A stretch of DNA of 64,000 nt from Berberis thunbergii (lineage: Eukaryota > Streptophyta > Magnoliopsida > Ranunculales > Berberidaceae). The translations under genes were made by a program, and so were the position numbers. Positions 1-9,840 of this stretch are shown here, in pieces; within the stretch, counting starts at the first letter, position 1; each line of letters opens with the position of its first letter. The notes under the pieces are model-generated. The model was not told the DNA's origin, searched no databases, and saw only the letters and a program-made list of their open reading frames with translations. The stretch lies in assembly GCA_003290165.1 (NCBI GenBank), contig QNQO01006969.1, positions 62,001 to 126,000 on the forward strand, in the 5' to 3' direction.

Positions 1-489
1 AACAGTTTCTTATCGTGTTTGTGTGCTAATGTTGTTTGGTAAAACAAAATTTTAGTTTAGCACTAGTCCCAACTTTTTTCGACGTATGCTACTAAGCAGA
101 CTAGCACTACCAGTTGACACACTCCATATATCTTGGAGTTTAGTATAAAACACCTCTGCTACCCCTTCTTTTACCCTTCCACTGGTGAGGAACAATGATT
201 AAAATGGCAGATGGGACTTAAATCCATGGAAACCATTTAGCTATTTAAGTGATGTTTGACATTGGATCCAGTAATGCTTAGTGTGTTTTGAGCATCAGTT
301 ATCATCTGGGATCCAAATGTGTTTGTTTAGCGTTAAGTTCAGAATTTTAATTTTAAAACCTGGTTCGTTGGCTGTAGAAACATGTGTTTACTAAAGCTTG
401 TCTTTGTTTCTGCAAGTAGTATTTCCTTGATAGATTGTATTGGCTAAGAACATTTTTTTCAACTCTAACTAGAATGAATTTTGTTGTAG
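1..489 (+). other. Upstream intron of the HMG-box gene
   Basis: No coding exon could be recognised here. The stretch is T-rich and ends in a good acceptor (ttgttgtag) just before the first HMG exon at 490. It is best read as intron of a gene whose 5' exons lie left of the window. Confidence 0.5.
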
Positions 490-1111
490 GGATGATTTTA
501 GAAACTCATTCAAAGAAGCAAATCCAGACAAGAAGGGTATTGCAGTGGTAATATACACAATCTCTACACTTAGTATTACAATTTGTTGTTGTTGTTGTTG
601 TTGTTGTGTGTACAATTGATAATACTTTTTTTTATTTTATTCTAAATTGAATTAAAGGTTGCAAAGGAAGCTGGAGAAAAGTGGAAGTCTATGAGTGATG
701 AGGTATGTAGACAAAGCTTATGTGTTTTAAGTTTATTAAGTTAATCGGTTTGGATTCTGAAATGGGTGATTTACGCTTGTGGCATAACAGGTGATTTACG
801 TTTTTTTTGGGTGGTTGCTTTGAAAGAGGAGAATGACATAAATGACAAGGCGACACCATAATTTTGGTATATATTTTTGTACTGACCTTTTGGTGTCCTA
901 GGTAATGAATTAAACTTCTGTTTGATCCCTAAATTTTGATGGCGGTTTTCCAAATGTAAGTCAACTGTTCTAATTACACAATTCCTCGAATCCAAAATTT
1001 GTACTTTTGGGTTTGCAGTATCAGGGGAAGGACAAGGATGTTGATGTAGTAGATTTGGATTTGGAGACACGAGATGCTGATATTGATGATGATGAAGTGG
1101 ATATTGGGTAG
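490..1111 (+). CDS. HMG-box protein, 3' exons only
   Basis: Three in-frame exons are visible: 490-547, 658-702 and 1019-1111, the last ending in TAG. The first two read DDFRNSFKEANPDKKGIAV and VAKEAGEKWKSMSDE, the helix I to helix II part of a plant HMGB-type box. Such proteins bind and bend DNA in the nucleus. The third exon encodes an acidic tail rich in Asp, as in plant HMGB proteins. Odd point: the usual helix III stretch that follows MSDE is absent, and I found nothing like it in the 703-1018 intron. Either an exon has been lost or this is a truncated paralogue. The N-terminal half of the gene lies left of the window. Confidence 0.65.
583..608. repeat. (GTT)n microsatellite
   Basis: An uninterrupted run of about eight TTG/GTT units lies inside the first intron of the HMG-box fragment. 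Confidence 0.9.
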
Positions 1112-1399
1112 TTTCTGTATGAGCTTTAAAACAACATTTTCTGTGAGGTTCTATCTAATTAGAAGATGGTTTCCCTTCAAAACATAAACCTAGTATATAC
1201 CCTCAGGTATTGTATAGTTCAGATGTTTTGATTTTGGTTCAAAGTTTTGAGAATGGTGCATCAGGGTGTTGTCCTGGATAATTGATCTTGCAATTAGTGG
1301 GAATTCAATTTTTGTCGAATTTTTAAGATGGAGGAAAAACAAGCTTGCTCAGATAGGGCACCAGCATCGGGCTTAGGAAGCACAAGCTCAGCTGGAAAT
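1112..1399. other. Non-coding 3' flank of HMG-box gene
   Basis: Sequence following the HMG stop codon, probably 3' UTR and flank. No ORF, repeat or RNA gene is recognised. A possible polyadenylation region is AT-rich, but no clear AATAAA was seen. Confidence 0.4.
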
Positions 1400-1790
1400 T
1401 GATTTTTTTTAGATATGTTGACATAACCGGTGCTTTCAAAGCGCCATTAAAAAGTGTTAACACTACCGACGCTTTAATAGCGTCGCAAAAAAGAGCTTGT
1501 CCGGCGCTTCAAAACGCCATTAAAAGGTGGTAAGGAAGTTATTTTCACAGGTTTGTTAACATAACCGGCGCTTTCAAAGCGTCGCAAAATATATTTTTCG
1601 GCGCTTCTAAGCACCGTTAAAAGTTAATACATATGCCGTTTCTCTCAGCCTGAGAATTAAGGTATCCATTTATTTGGCGGCGCTTATGTAAGCTTTACCG
1701 GCGCTTTTTAAAGTGCCACAAATAATAATTTTAGCCGGCGCTTCGTGAAAAGCGACGTTAATCTTTTGGCGGCACATACTTTGAAGATAA
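1400..1790. repeat. CACTA-type subterminal repeat relic
   Basis: Five or more short palindromic units of the form ccggcgctt..aaagcgccg / gcgtcgcaaaa occur in both orientations within 400 bases. They resemble the subterminal arrays of plant CACTA elements (compare the CCACGG..CCGTGG arrays near 21700 and 30600). No CACTA terminus or target duplication was found, so this is probably one decayed end. The motif differs from those of the three large elements in the window, so it would be another family. Confidence 0.5.
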
Positions 1791-4129
1791 AAGCACAAAA
1801 AAGTTATAGGTTCTAAATCACTGTGAAATTAATTTTGTTTTATTATTGCATTTGTGTGTGACATACAAGTAAAAAGTTATAGGTTCTAAATCACTGTGAC
1901 ATGTATCAAGAAAAAACCTTTTGAAGATAAAAGCACAAAAAAGGTTAAAAAAAATCTAACATTATAAAAATTGTATTAAAAAAATATGATTGACTTCAAC
2001 AGACAATTAAAATGGTGAAATATAACACGTCGGACTAACTAACAATGATTTGCGATTAACATAGACAATCATTTAATTTTAGGAACTCAAGCCAAAACTG
2101 ACGATTTTTTTTTAAATAAACTGCCAAAACATAGACAATCATTAAAATAGTTCTACTATGACAGGCTCCTCGACTGTAAAAAAAAATATCAAGATTTCCC
2201 ATTTTTTACTGTTTTGGTTCATTGATAAATGGGTGATTTTGATGAACCTTATTTTTGAAAATTGAATTTGTTTTGAAAAACAAGTGAAATATTCAACTTC
2301 AAAGTTATTAGCCTAAACTTGTCGAAGGTTTATGTTGTAACTCTAGGAGAGTGCACACCACAAGGTTCACAAGTTTAGTTTATTTACTTGAAGGAGAACA
2401 CTTAACTAAAAAACATATTTTCGCAAAACCAACAAAAATGAAAATCTTAAATAAGCAAGTTGTCATACACAAAATTTAAGTATGGGAAATAAAGATAATT
2501 TAGCTAAGCATGCAAGGTAGTAGATCGAGTCAATGGAAAAATAAAACAAACCAGAGAAAGACACCAGTGTAACAAGGTTTACTCAAGTCGGAGTTTGATT
2601 GGCTTTGACCATTTACTTCCTTGTAAGAAATGGCTCGCAAACCACAATTTTCTATTATTTGTTCAAATGAAACATCCACTCTCAATCAACATTCCACAAC
2701 ATTGCAAGGTCTAATGCCACGCTCCCACTAGATTTACCGACGTGAACCAAGAGATCCGCTCTGTGAATCTTATCAAAAACCTTGGTGAATACCAGTGGGA
2801 TGCAACACAACCAAGCCTTACAAACGTACGCTCAGAATTCTGAGGATACAATAAACTAGACCTAATGATCATCTTCCACGAGTCTTATCGATTTACTTAG
2901 GATTTCCACTAATTTGGGATGCAACACAACCAAGTCTTATTACCTGCTTAGGATCTTCGGAGTGATACTTCAACAAGGAAATCCTTCACAAGGGCTAGGA
3001 ATCCACACAGAGTAAATGCGAATTCAGGCAAGCTAACACTAGGGTGGTTTCTCTATTCTAGTGACACTCATTTATTGGATAAAGAGGATGTAAGCATTTT
3101 ACATTCACTCGCTGATGGATACATATTTATTAAGATATACAACCCTGAATTCATATTTGTTAGTTATTTAATTTGTTATTTTGCGCACATAATTCTCTAT
3201 AATTTTGTCACTCAACTAATTTTGGCTTCAAAAATGAAAATGATGTAGAATGTTAAACTTTTGGTGTGATTTAAAGCGAGACTATCAGCGAAGAAGATAA
3301 ATGTGACTAGTCCACAAATCTCAATGGACCCCAAGAGAATTTGAAGATCAAAAAAGAAATATGAAACAACAAATAGCTAAAACCCATGATTCAAAGTTAT
3401 TAATCAATGCAAATCTATTTAAATATTTTTTCACAAATTTTATTTGTTATCTCACCCATTTGGAGCCCAAACCCATATTTTTGTTACTTATCCCCTTCCA
3501 TATCCGTCTCCATTTGATGCCTACATATCCCTATTATTATTCCCACGAGCATCTTCGTTAAAATCCATCTAAATACATTCCAAAAATACTTTACTTATTT
3601 ATTTACGAATTCTGGAACAATTGTTTATTTATCTCTTCCAAAACCCTAACCCTAATAAATCTCAACCACTCATTTTGATAGTGAAGTGAATCAGAGTCGT
3701 GGAATTACAAGCCAGAAGTCTATAAATAGACCCAATTTTCTCATTCATAAAGAGAATTTCTTTGAGTTAGATTTTTCTTGTGTTTTTAGAGAAGAAGAGA
3801 GTCTCCCCCTTTTATTCCAAGTTGTAAGTTTATTTCAATTAATGCAGATTTTACTTTCCAATTATTTAATTTAGTTCTTTTTTTCATTCAAATACTATCA
3901 TCTTTTTACATTACGTACATTTTCCTTAGTCATGGAAGGTTGAGATTCCTCCCATCAAAGACATGATCCGCTTCCATGAGAAAATAATTAATTAGTTTTT
4001 TTATTTCAATTTGTTGTTATTTTAGCTCTAGATTTTCAATATCTTTTTTATATCCATTTTATAATAAAAATGAAAATGAGATTTACGTGTTTTTTTTTAC
4101 ATTGGATTCAAGTGATGCTCTAAATCTCC
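1791..4129. other. AT-rich intergenic region with short duplications
   Basis: No gene is recognised. A short segment (aaaaagttataggttctaaa and what follows) occurs near 1800 and again near 1869. A flanking segment containing gaagataaaagcacaaaa occurs near 1785 and again near 1923. A second short duplication (gggatgcaacacaaccaag) lies near 2798 and 2917. The stretch 2600-3060 looks like a fragment of an unidentified repeat. A CCCTAACCCTAA motif at about 3643 is too short to be telomeric. The ORFs of 60-70 codons here look random. Confidence 0.4.
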
Positions 4130-4946
4130 AACATATTATTTTTTTATTTTTTATTTTTTATATAAATAAACCTCCAGTGGGGTGGGGCAATTATGGGATG
4201 TCAGACCTTTATTAAACCAAAGGAAATTTTACACCTTTTAGGGGTACGTTACGACTTTACCCGAATAAAAAAAACCTATGGATCTTACCATTACAAATCA
4301 AAGCCTACTTACGTAAGCCGGCAAAAACCTAGACCAAAATTCCTTAAAACAATCCAAAACCTTTTTTAAGCTCTACTCAAAGAATCACTTGCAAAAACTT
4401 GCATCAACTTGCATCAACTTGCATAAACCATAAGCAACACCTGCAATTTAACGAGCATAACATTGCAACTTCCAAGCACAAACTTGCCAACAAATTGCAC
4501 CACAAGCCCATAAATTGCATCTTACCAATACCGCACAAGCCAGCCCCCAAGCTCGACTTCACCTGCAGCAGCAACAGCAGAAGAAAAACCCTCTATGGAC
4601 AACTCCACTACCTACGAATTAAGCCTACAATTGACTTTGCATCAAAACACAAGCATTGCCATCCAATTAAACCCATGCAATCCAGTCATAAACCTGCCAA
4701 GCCACCGCTTAAAACCCTTCCAAAACAGAGAGCGCACCTCTGTTTTGTGCTCTGCCAGACAGAGACACAGCCTGAACCTGAGCAAAGCAAATCTGCTGGC
4801 TTGCCATTACCATGCGCAGCAGCATCCCGGCCTAAACAACAGCCCGCAAAACTGCCGCATTGCCTTGCATTCCAGCACTTGCAAACATCCGAACCCAGAC
4901 TGAAACTCGGGTTCCTTGCACCAAATCATCACACCGCCCAGCACTG
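4130..4946 (-). other. LINE 3' UTR and tail
   Basis: On the minus strand this follows the RNase H part and ends in repeated A/T-rich units after a gtttaataaag-like motif near 4205. A 210-codon plus-strand ORF crossing it (4399-5031) is antisense to the element, low in complexity at its start, and not taken as a gene. Confidence 0.55.
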
Positions 4947-5470
4947 TTATTTAGGCACATGGATATATGCGGTATGCACCTTATCTAAACGGACCAGGCC
5001 TGCAATCGTACGAGGGAGATTCGCGGCATAAAAAACACGACTAACACCCTCCTCCTGTGCTCTATTTGCCAACGTGTCAGCAACCGCATTTGCTTCCCTG
5101 AAGATGTGAAAACAACTGACTTCCATACAAGAAGCCAAGTTCTTGATATCCCGCCATAGATTTTCCATGTACCACGAAATTTTAAAGACCTCGTAAAACC
5201 AACTGCACAGTTTTGGAATCCGATTGAATGCACACCTTTGAAAATCCCTCCATGACTGCTCGAACCTCCGTAAGTTTATTAGAACTTTCACCAAGAATGA
5301 CTTGTTTTGCCGCCAGACACTTGCCCAAACTATTCCTGATAATAATGCCAGCTGACGCCTTATTATTTCTCGAAGACCCGTCAACATTAAGTTAGACCGA
5401 GCCCTCCGGGGGGAGCATTTCAATAGACCACTCTATTTCCTTTCGTAACAACGGAAGAGATAGGCATACC
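4947..5470 (-). pseudogene. LINE RNase H domain, broken
   Basis: The minus-strand translation contains LNVDGSSRNNKASAGIIIR, the typical first strand of the RNase H domain at the C-terminus of plant LINE ORF2. It is followed by a region with FREANAVADTLANRAQ, the usual last helix motif with its conserved Asp. In the element this domain removes RNA from the RNA-DNA hybrid. At least one in-frame stop precedes LNVDGSS, and frame changes interrupt the rest. Confidence 0.75.
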
Positions 5471-5499
5471 CAAGGCTGAAAGTGGTTTCTTGTTCTCAC

Positions 5500-7963
5500 T
5501 CACCCGCTTCGGAGTAAACAAGGAGTTCGCCAAACTAATGCTCCTCCTGACAAGCAGAATAACTGTGACTACATTTGGTTTTCCATTATCAAAAACACCC
5601 CGACACCGCTGCTTCCAAATTTCCTAGATAATGAACATGGGTGTTAAAAAATAAAGCAAGCCGACTTGAGATTTCTTGTTCGACTTCCCAAGCCAAACTC
5701 TCAAAATCGTGTTTATTTCCGCCGGCCTTCTAATATGAATATAAAAAATGGCTTCAAAATGACGCCAGACCCCTCTAGTCAGCCCACCTTCAATAAAAAG
5801 ATGACTAATGGTTTCCACACTAGGAGAATCACAACAAACGCAACGCGACGCAAGACTGATCCCACACCTGCTAAATTCCCTATCAACTGGAACGCCTCTT
5901 AAAAGTAACTTCCGAACAAAAACTAAAATTCTAGAAGGCAAAAATGGCATCCTGATTTTGTCAAACAATAAATTTCTACCTTTTTTGTCACGGAGCAACT
6001 CATAGGCCGAATGTGAGCTAAAATGACCATCCGGACCCGGTGTCCAAATACAAGAATCCTTGTCCTGCTCACTCCCCTGAAATCTACCAGCAAATAGAAA
6101 TTTCACCAACAATCTCACTTCGGGACTAACAAGCTCAAAATCCCCATTCCGAACCTTCGCTACCGTGGGCCATATCCTTTGAGCCTCCAAATCACCCGTT
6201 CTCGAGAAAACTGATGAAGTGTTCCAGTTTGAAACAAAGAAGCTCGAATTTTGTAACCAATGCGCCAAAGACTATTGCCAACAAAGGCTCTTTTAAATTT
6301 CATGATTTCCTTCATAAAAGGCGAAACACTCTTCTTTTCTAACTGATAGAAAACTGGGACCCTATCTTTCCAGTATTTACACCTCATGTAGTCTGCCCAC
6401 AGAGAATAAGAGTTTACCATACTCCAAAAAGCTTTCAAGTGAAATGCCTTAGTAACAATATCAAAATTCCTAACTCTCAAGCCTCCTTCTCCCTTAGGAA
6501 AACAAATTTTCTCCAAGAGATTCATTTTTTTTGGATTTGCCTTCATAGTCACCCCAAAAGAAGTCTGCTGGTAACTTATGAATTCTAGAGATAATTTGCT
6601 TAGGAACACACATGGCGCTTAGCGTATAGACTGGAATAGAGCTCCATACATGCTTAATCAAAATCAATATCCCACCTGGAGACAAAAGTTTTGCCTTCCA
6701 GCTACTAATACACCTTTGGATTTTATTAACCAACTCATCGAAGTAAATAATCTTGCATCTCCCCTGAAAAATGAGCACTCCCAAATACTTCAAAGGGGAA
6801 CCCTTAAATTGGAAACCTGTAAAAGTCTTAATATCCACCACACGTTCCACTGCTGCCTTTTCCTTTACCATGAAAGAACTTTTACAAGCAGCAGTGGAAC
6901 GTGTGGAAGACTTTTACAAAAAGGCAGCCTGAAAAACACACATATTTTTCCAAAAAATTGATACACCTTGTAATGGAAGACTTTCTCCCATTTAGAAAAA
7001 ATAAATGTGTCATCTGCGTATAACAAATGTGATAAAGGCATGCATTGTCTCGGCATATAATAATAACAAATGTCACCTCTAGCAAAGACTTTCAATAAAC
7101 CTCGACTAAGTACCTCCGACCGAGGCTATGACAAATAATAGGGGAGAAAGAGGGTCCCCTTGTCTCAGCCCTCTGGAAGACGTAAAATAGCCATTATAGA
7201 CTCCTTGCAGCAACACTGAAAACGCACAATAAGCAATACAGTTGGAAACAAGATGGCATACTCTAGTCGAGAATCCAAATATTTTAAGCACAGATAAAAG
7301 AAAAGGCCACTCCAACCTGTCATATACTTTCTCCATATCAATTCTAAAAACAACATTACCACCTGTGACCTTTTTCTAAATATCACGCACCATTTCCTGA
7401 GTCAGACCAATGTTATCCACAATAGACCTACCCCTAACAAAAGCTCCATTTTCCTGGCCTATCATTCCTAGAAGCAGCAATGTTACCCTATTGCATAGAA
7501 TTTTGCTAAAAATTTTGTAAATAACATTGCAAAGGCTAATAGGGCGAAAATCATAGAAAGAACCTGGCGAGTCCACCTTAGGCAACAAAGCAATAAAATT
7601 GACCGAAAAAGCCGCAGGCAAGGCATCACCTTCAAAGAACTGAATAGCTGATTTCCAAATATCAACACCAACAATCTCCCAGCAATATTGAAATAAACCC
7701 GTTTTCAACCCATCTGAACCTGGCGCGTTGTTCCTCGAAATGTCAAAGGTAGCATTCTTTACTTTATCCAAAGACAGACTAGCAACAATATGGTCACACT
7801 CCAAACCTGAGACAACTGAAGGAATACATTCCAACAAGTCACTATCAACTCCTTGAGTTGCTTGAGAAGAAAGAAGCTGATGGAAAAACCTATTGGCTTC
7901 ACTGAGAATTTCCCCTAAAACAGATATCACCCTGCCACACTGCAAAGTGATAGAGGATATCAT
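5500..7963 (-). pseudogene. LINE reverse transcriptase and C-terminal region, broken
   Basis: Minus-strand pieces in several frames give an RT of the plant L1 class. From N to C these are: a finger region with NNAPGSDGLKTGLFQYCW and FRPISLCNVIYKI (about 7400-7750); GLRQGDPLSPLLFV (about 7150); LLYADDTFIF (about 7010), keeping the YADD catalytic motif; then FQFKGSPLKYLGVLIFQG and the zinc-finger-like RVT region around 5650-6270. The order matches ORF2 downstream of the endonuclease. Frameshifts near 7370, 7100 and 6870 and several stops make it non-coding. Confidence 0.85.
6821..6932. repeat. Local inverted duplication inside the LINE
   Basis: The stretch ccacacgttccactgctg near 6838 recurs exactly as its reverse complement near 6891, and the flanking aaaagtctt and tgcctttt also recur inverted. 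It lies between the YADD motif and the next RT motif and breaks the frame. It can fold as a hairpin of about 20 bp. It looks like a fold-back or template-switch duplication. Confidence 0.75.
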
Positions 7964-8225
7964 CCTTTTTTCTACTTAGATTTGACTGAAGCAAAAAAAT
8001 ATTTAGTACATGCATCCCCATCCTTAAAAATTTTCTCTCCCACTTTTTGTATTTAAAACAATTCCTCCTGCTGAAGAGTCAATCTGTATTCAGTTTGACA
8101 TCTGCTCAAGTTACAACAAGCGTCGACATCCCAATTAGCATCCACAATAGATCCATTACGTCCATTCGTTTCCCAACCCGAAATTAGGTAAGTCTCCCAT
8201 TGACTCATTTCATCCTCTAGAGCCC

Positions 8226-8888
8226 TCAGTCTGCTAAAAATATTACCAAAAATATCCTAATTCCACTGGGTAAGTGCTCTACGAATGGCTTTAATTTTAA
8301 AGTCCACAACACCCAATGCCCTCCTATTAGAGCACTTCTGACCCCAGACCGATTCCACCAAGGAATGAAATGACGGATGGGTCGTCCACATATCCAGAAA
8401 TCTGAAAGGGGCAAAACCTGCCCTAGCCTGTATGGGAAATGAAACCAATATTGGTGCATGATCCGAGAATGTACGCTGAAAATGCTCCGCCCTCGTGCTG
8501 GGAAAATTGGTAAGCCATAAAGAGTTAACAAACACTCTCTATCTAGCCTAGCCCAAATACGGTCACCACCATGCCTATTGTTACACCAAATAAACTTTGG
8601 ACCAATATATCCACAATAAATCAAACCACAATGCTCAATACAATCTGAAAAGTTCGCCATGCTAACCAAGGAAGGAGGGTTCCTGCCAAGTTTGTCTTGC
8701 TCAATAGCGATAGCATTTAAATCCCCTCCCACCATCCAAGGACCATTAGCATGAGACGCCAAGCACTCCATCTGAGACCATAGAGTCCTTCTCTCTTCCA
8801 CTGTACACTTAGCATATATAAAAGTAATAAAGAAAGATTGATTATTTGAAACAGTTACCTGACAATGAATGTATTAATCTGACACATT
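8226..8888 (-). pseudogene. LINE AP-endonuclease, C-terminal part
   Basis: The minus-strand frame reads WMVGGDLNAIAIEQDK and FIWCNNRHGGDRIWARLDR. These are the GDxN and N..GG..I..RLDR motifs of the exonuclease/endonuclease/phosphatase fold that nicks target DNA for LINE integration. The part before it has been pushed to 15703-16100 by the CACTA insertion at 8889. A short piece after it continues in a second frame toward the RT. Confidence 0.8.
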
Positions 8889-9010
8889 CACTACAAGAAA
8901 AGTCATCATTTATAGCATATGTTTATAGCATTTTTGTCCAAAGTGCTATGATTGACTAAATTCGTGGACAATTTAAACGCTATAAACCAAAGGAGCACGC
9001 GGGAACTTAG
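8889..9010 (+). repeat. CACTA A left terminus and subterminal repeats
   Basis: The terminal CACTACAAGAAAA is followed by repeated tatagcattt, gtgctatg and aaacgctataaa motifs in both orientations. These are the expected transposase-binding arrays of a CACTA element. Confidence 0.85.
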
Positions 9011-9049
9011 AAAAAAAAGGCGGAACTGGAATTCACTGACGCGGTTTCA

Positions 9050-9182
9050 TTTTTGGTTTGTGTGAGCAAATAATAATAAACGCTACTGCTTCACTCTCTC
9101 CATTTCTATCGATCTTCTGAATCAAATTCAGTCTCTCCATCTCTCTCAATGAAGTTCACTCTCCATCTCTCACTGATTCAAG
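9050..9182 (+). promoter_or_regulatory. Pyrimidine-rich leader in CACTA A (putative)
   Basis: A CT-rich stretch (repeated ctctctccatctctc) lies between the left subterminal repeats and the first captured exon. It resembles a plant 5' UTR. The position matches leader-like stretches in the two other CACTA elements of the window. No TATA box is certain. Confidence 0.3.
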
Positions 9183-9389
9183 GTTAAGCCTCCTGCATCT
9201 GAAGATTTTCATTTTTCTCTCTTTGCGATCGATTCTGCACCTGCCTTTTCTCCCACAGACAACGACAGTGGTAAAGGAGATGAGTCTTCTCCACAAGTTC
9301 TGCTCCAAGTTAAGGATCTGACTGCTGTGATTGCAGAGTCAAAGCAACAGATTCCCAAGGGTGTAAATCTTTTCATTCGCCAAGGAGAG
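9183..9389 (+). pseudogene. Captured exon of ABCI6/SufC-type ATPase
   Basis: One open stretch of 69 codons ends at a GT donor (gag|gtaatt). It includes LLQVKDLTAVIAESKQQIPK and GVNL, which is the start of the SufC-like ABC ATPase of plastid Fe-S cluster assembly (ABCI6/NAP7), preceded by a plastid-type linker. The exon ends just before the Walker A motif, so no nucleotide-binding site is present. It is a DNA-level capture, because the donor is retained. There is no start codon of its own in this frame. Confidence 0.7.
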
Positions 9390-9671
9390 GTAATTATTTG
9401 TTGAAAAAACAGTTCATTCATTTGTGTATTTGTTTATGTGTAATAGAGCTAACCAATTAGCACGTTTAGTTTAAAGAGATGGAGATCTAGGGAGAACGAG
9501 AGATCGTGATAGATCTAGGAAGAAAGAGAGAGCAAGAGAGATCTAGATCCAGATTTAGGGAGAGAGAGCTCTATGGAGAGAGCGAGGGAAATCGAGAAAC
9601 AGAGATAGCACAAACCCATTTAACATTGCCACTCTGTTCTTCGGATCAATCGATCTAAAGAAGACGAAAAG
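9390..9671 (+). other. Purine-rich non-coding stretch in CACTA A
   Basis: This stretch begins as intron after the ABCI6-like exon. It contains a run of gagagag/agatct repeats at about 9476-9600 that resembles a 5' UTR. No gene is recognised until the ATG at 9672. Confidence 0.4.
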
Positions 9672-9840
9672 ATGGAAATCTTCTACTTCCTGTTGTTTTG
9701 GGCACTCTTGTGGGTGGTGGCAGCGCCAAAGCTCAACAATAACAATAATGATCGCATCAACACTTCCACTGCTTTCGATTCCTTCAAGAACAACTAAAAG
9801 TCATCGTCTACTCTCATGATGGGTAAGCTAGATCTTCCAT
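9672..9840 (+). pseudogene. Captured first exon of MFSD5/MOT2-like transporter
   Basis: ATG at 9672 opens 41 codons: a hydrophobic N-terminus, then NNNNNDRINTSTAFDSFKNN, and a TAA at 9795-9797. The motif RINTS.AF.SFKNN followed by YSLMMxG is typical of the N-terminus of plant MFSD5/molybdate transporter 2-like major facilitator proteins. After the stop, the sequence gtcatcgtctactctcatgatggg keeps the rest in another frame, so a small indel has broken the exon. Only the first membrane segment is present. Confidence 0.6.

Larger units (their letters stand above)
4130..8888 (-). mobile_element. LINE (L1-type) 3' part, interrupted
   Basis: Reading the minus strand from 8888 down to about 4130 gives, in order, part of an AP-type endonuclease, a reverse transcriptase, a C-terminal region, an RNase H and an untranslated tail. 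The tail ends in an A-rich stretch (T-rich on plus, 4136-4160). This is the domain order of plant L1-type LINE ORF2. Many stops and frameshifts show it is dead. The missing start of the endonuclease lies at 15703-16100, on the other side of a CACTA insertion. No ORF1 was found, so the copy is probably 5' truncated. Target duplications were not located. Confidence 0.8.

Noticed and set aside
3640..3660. Telomere-like repeat CCCTAACCCTAA
   Set aside because: Only two units; common promoter or telo-box type motif.
4399..5031. 210-codon plus-strand ORF
   Set aside because: Antisense to the LINE 3' region, low-complexity start (repeated cttgcatcaa) and no recognisable domain; treated as a shadow of the element.
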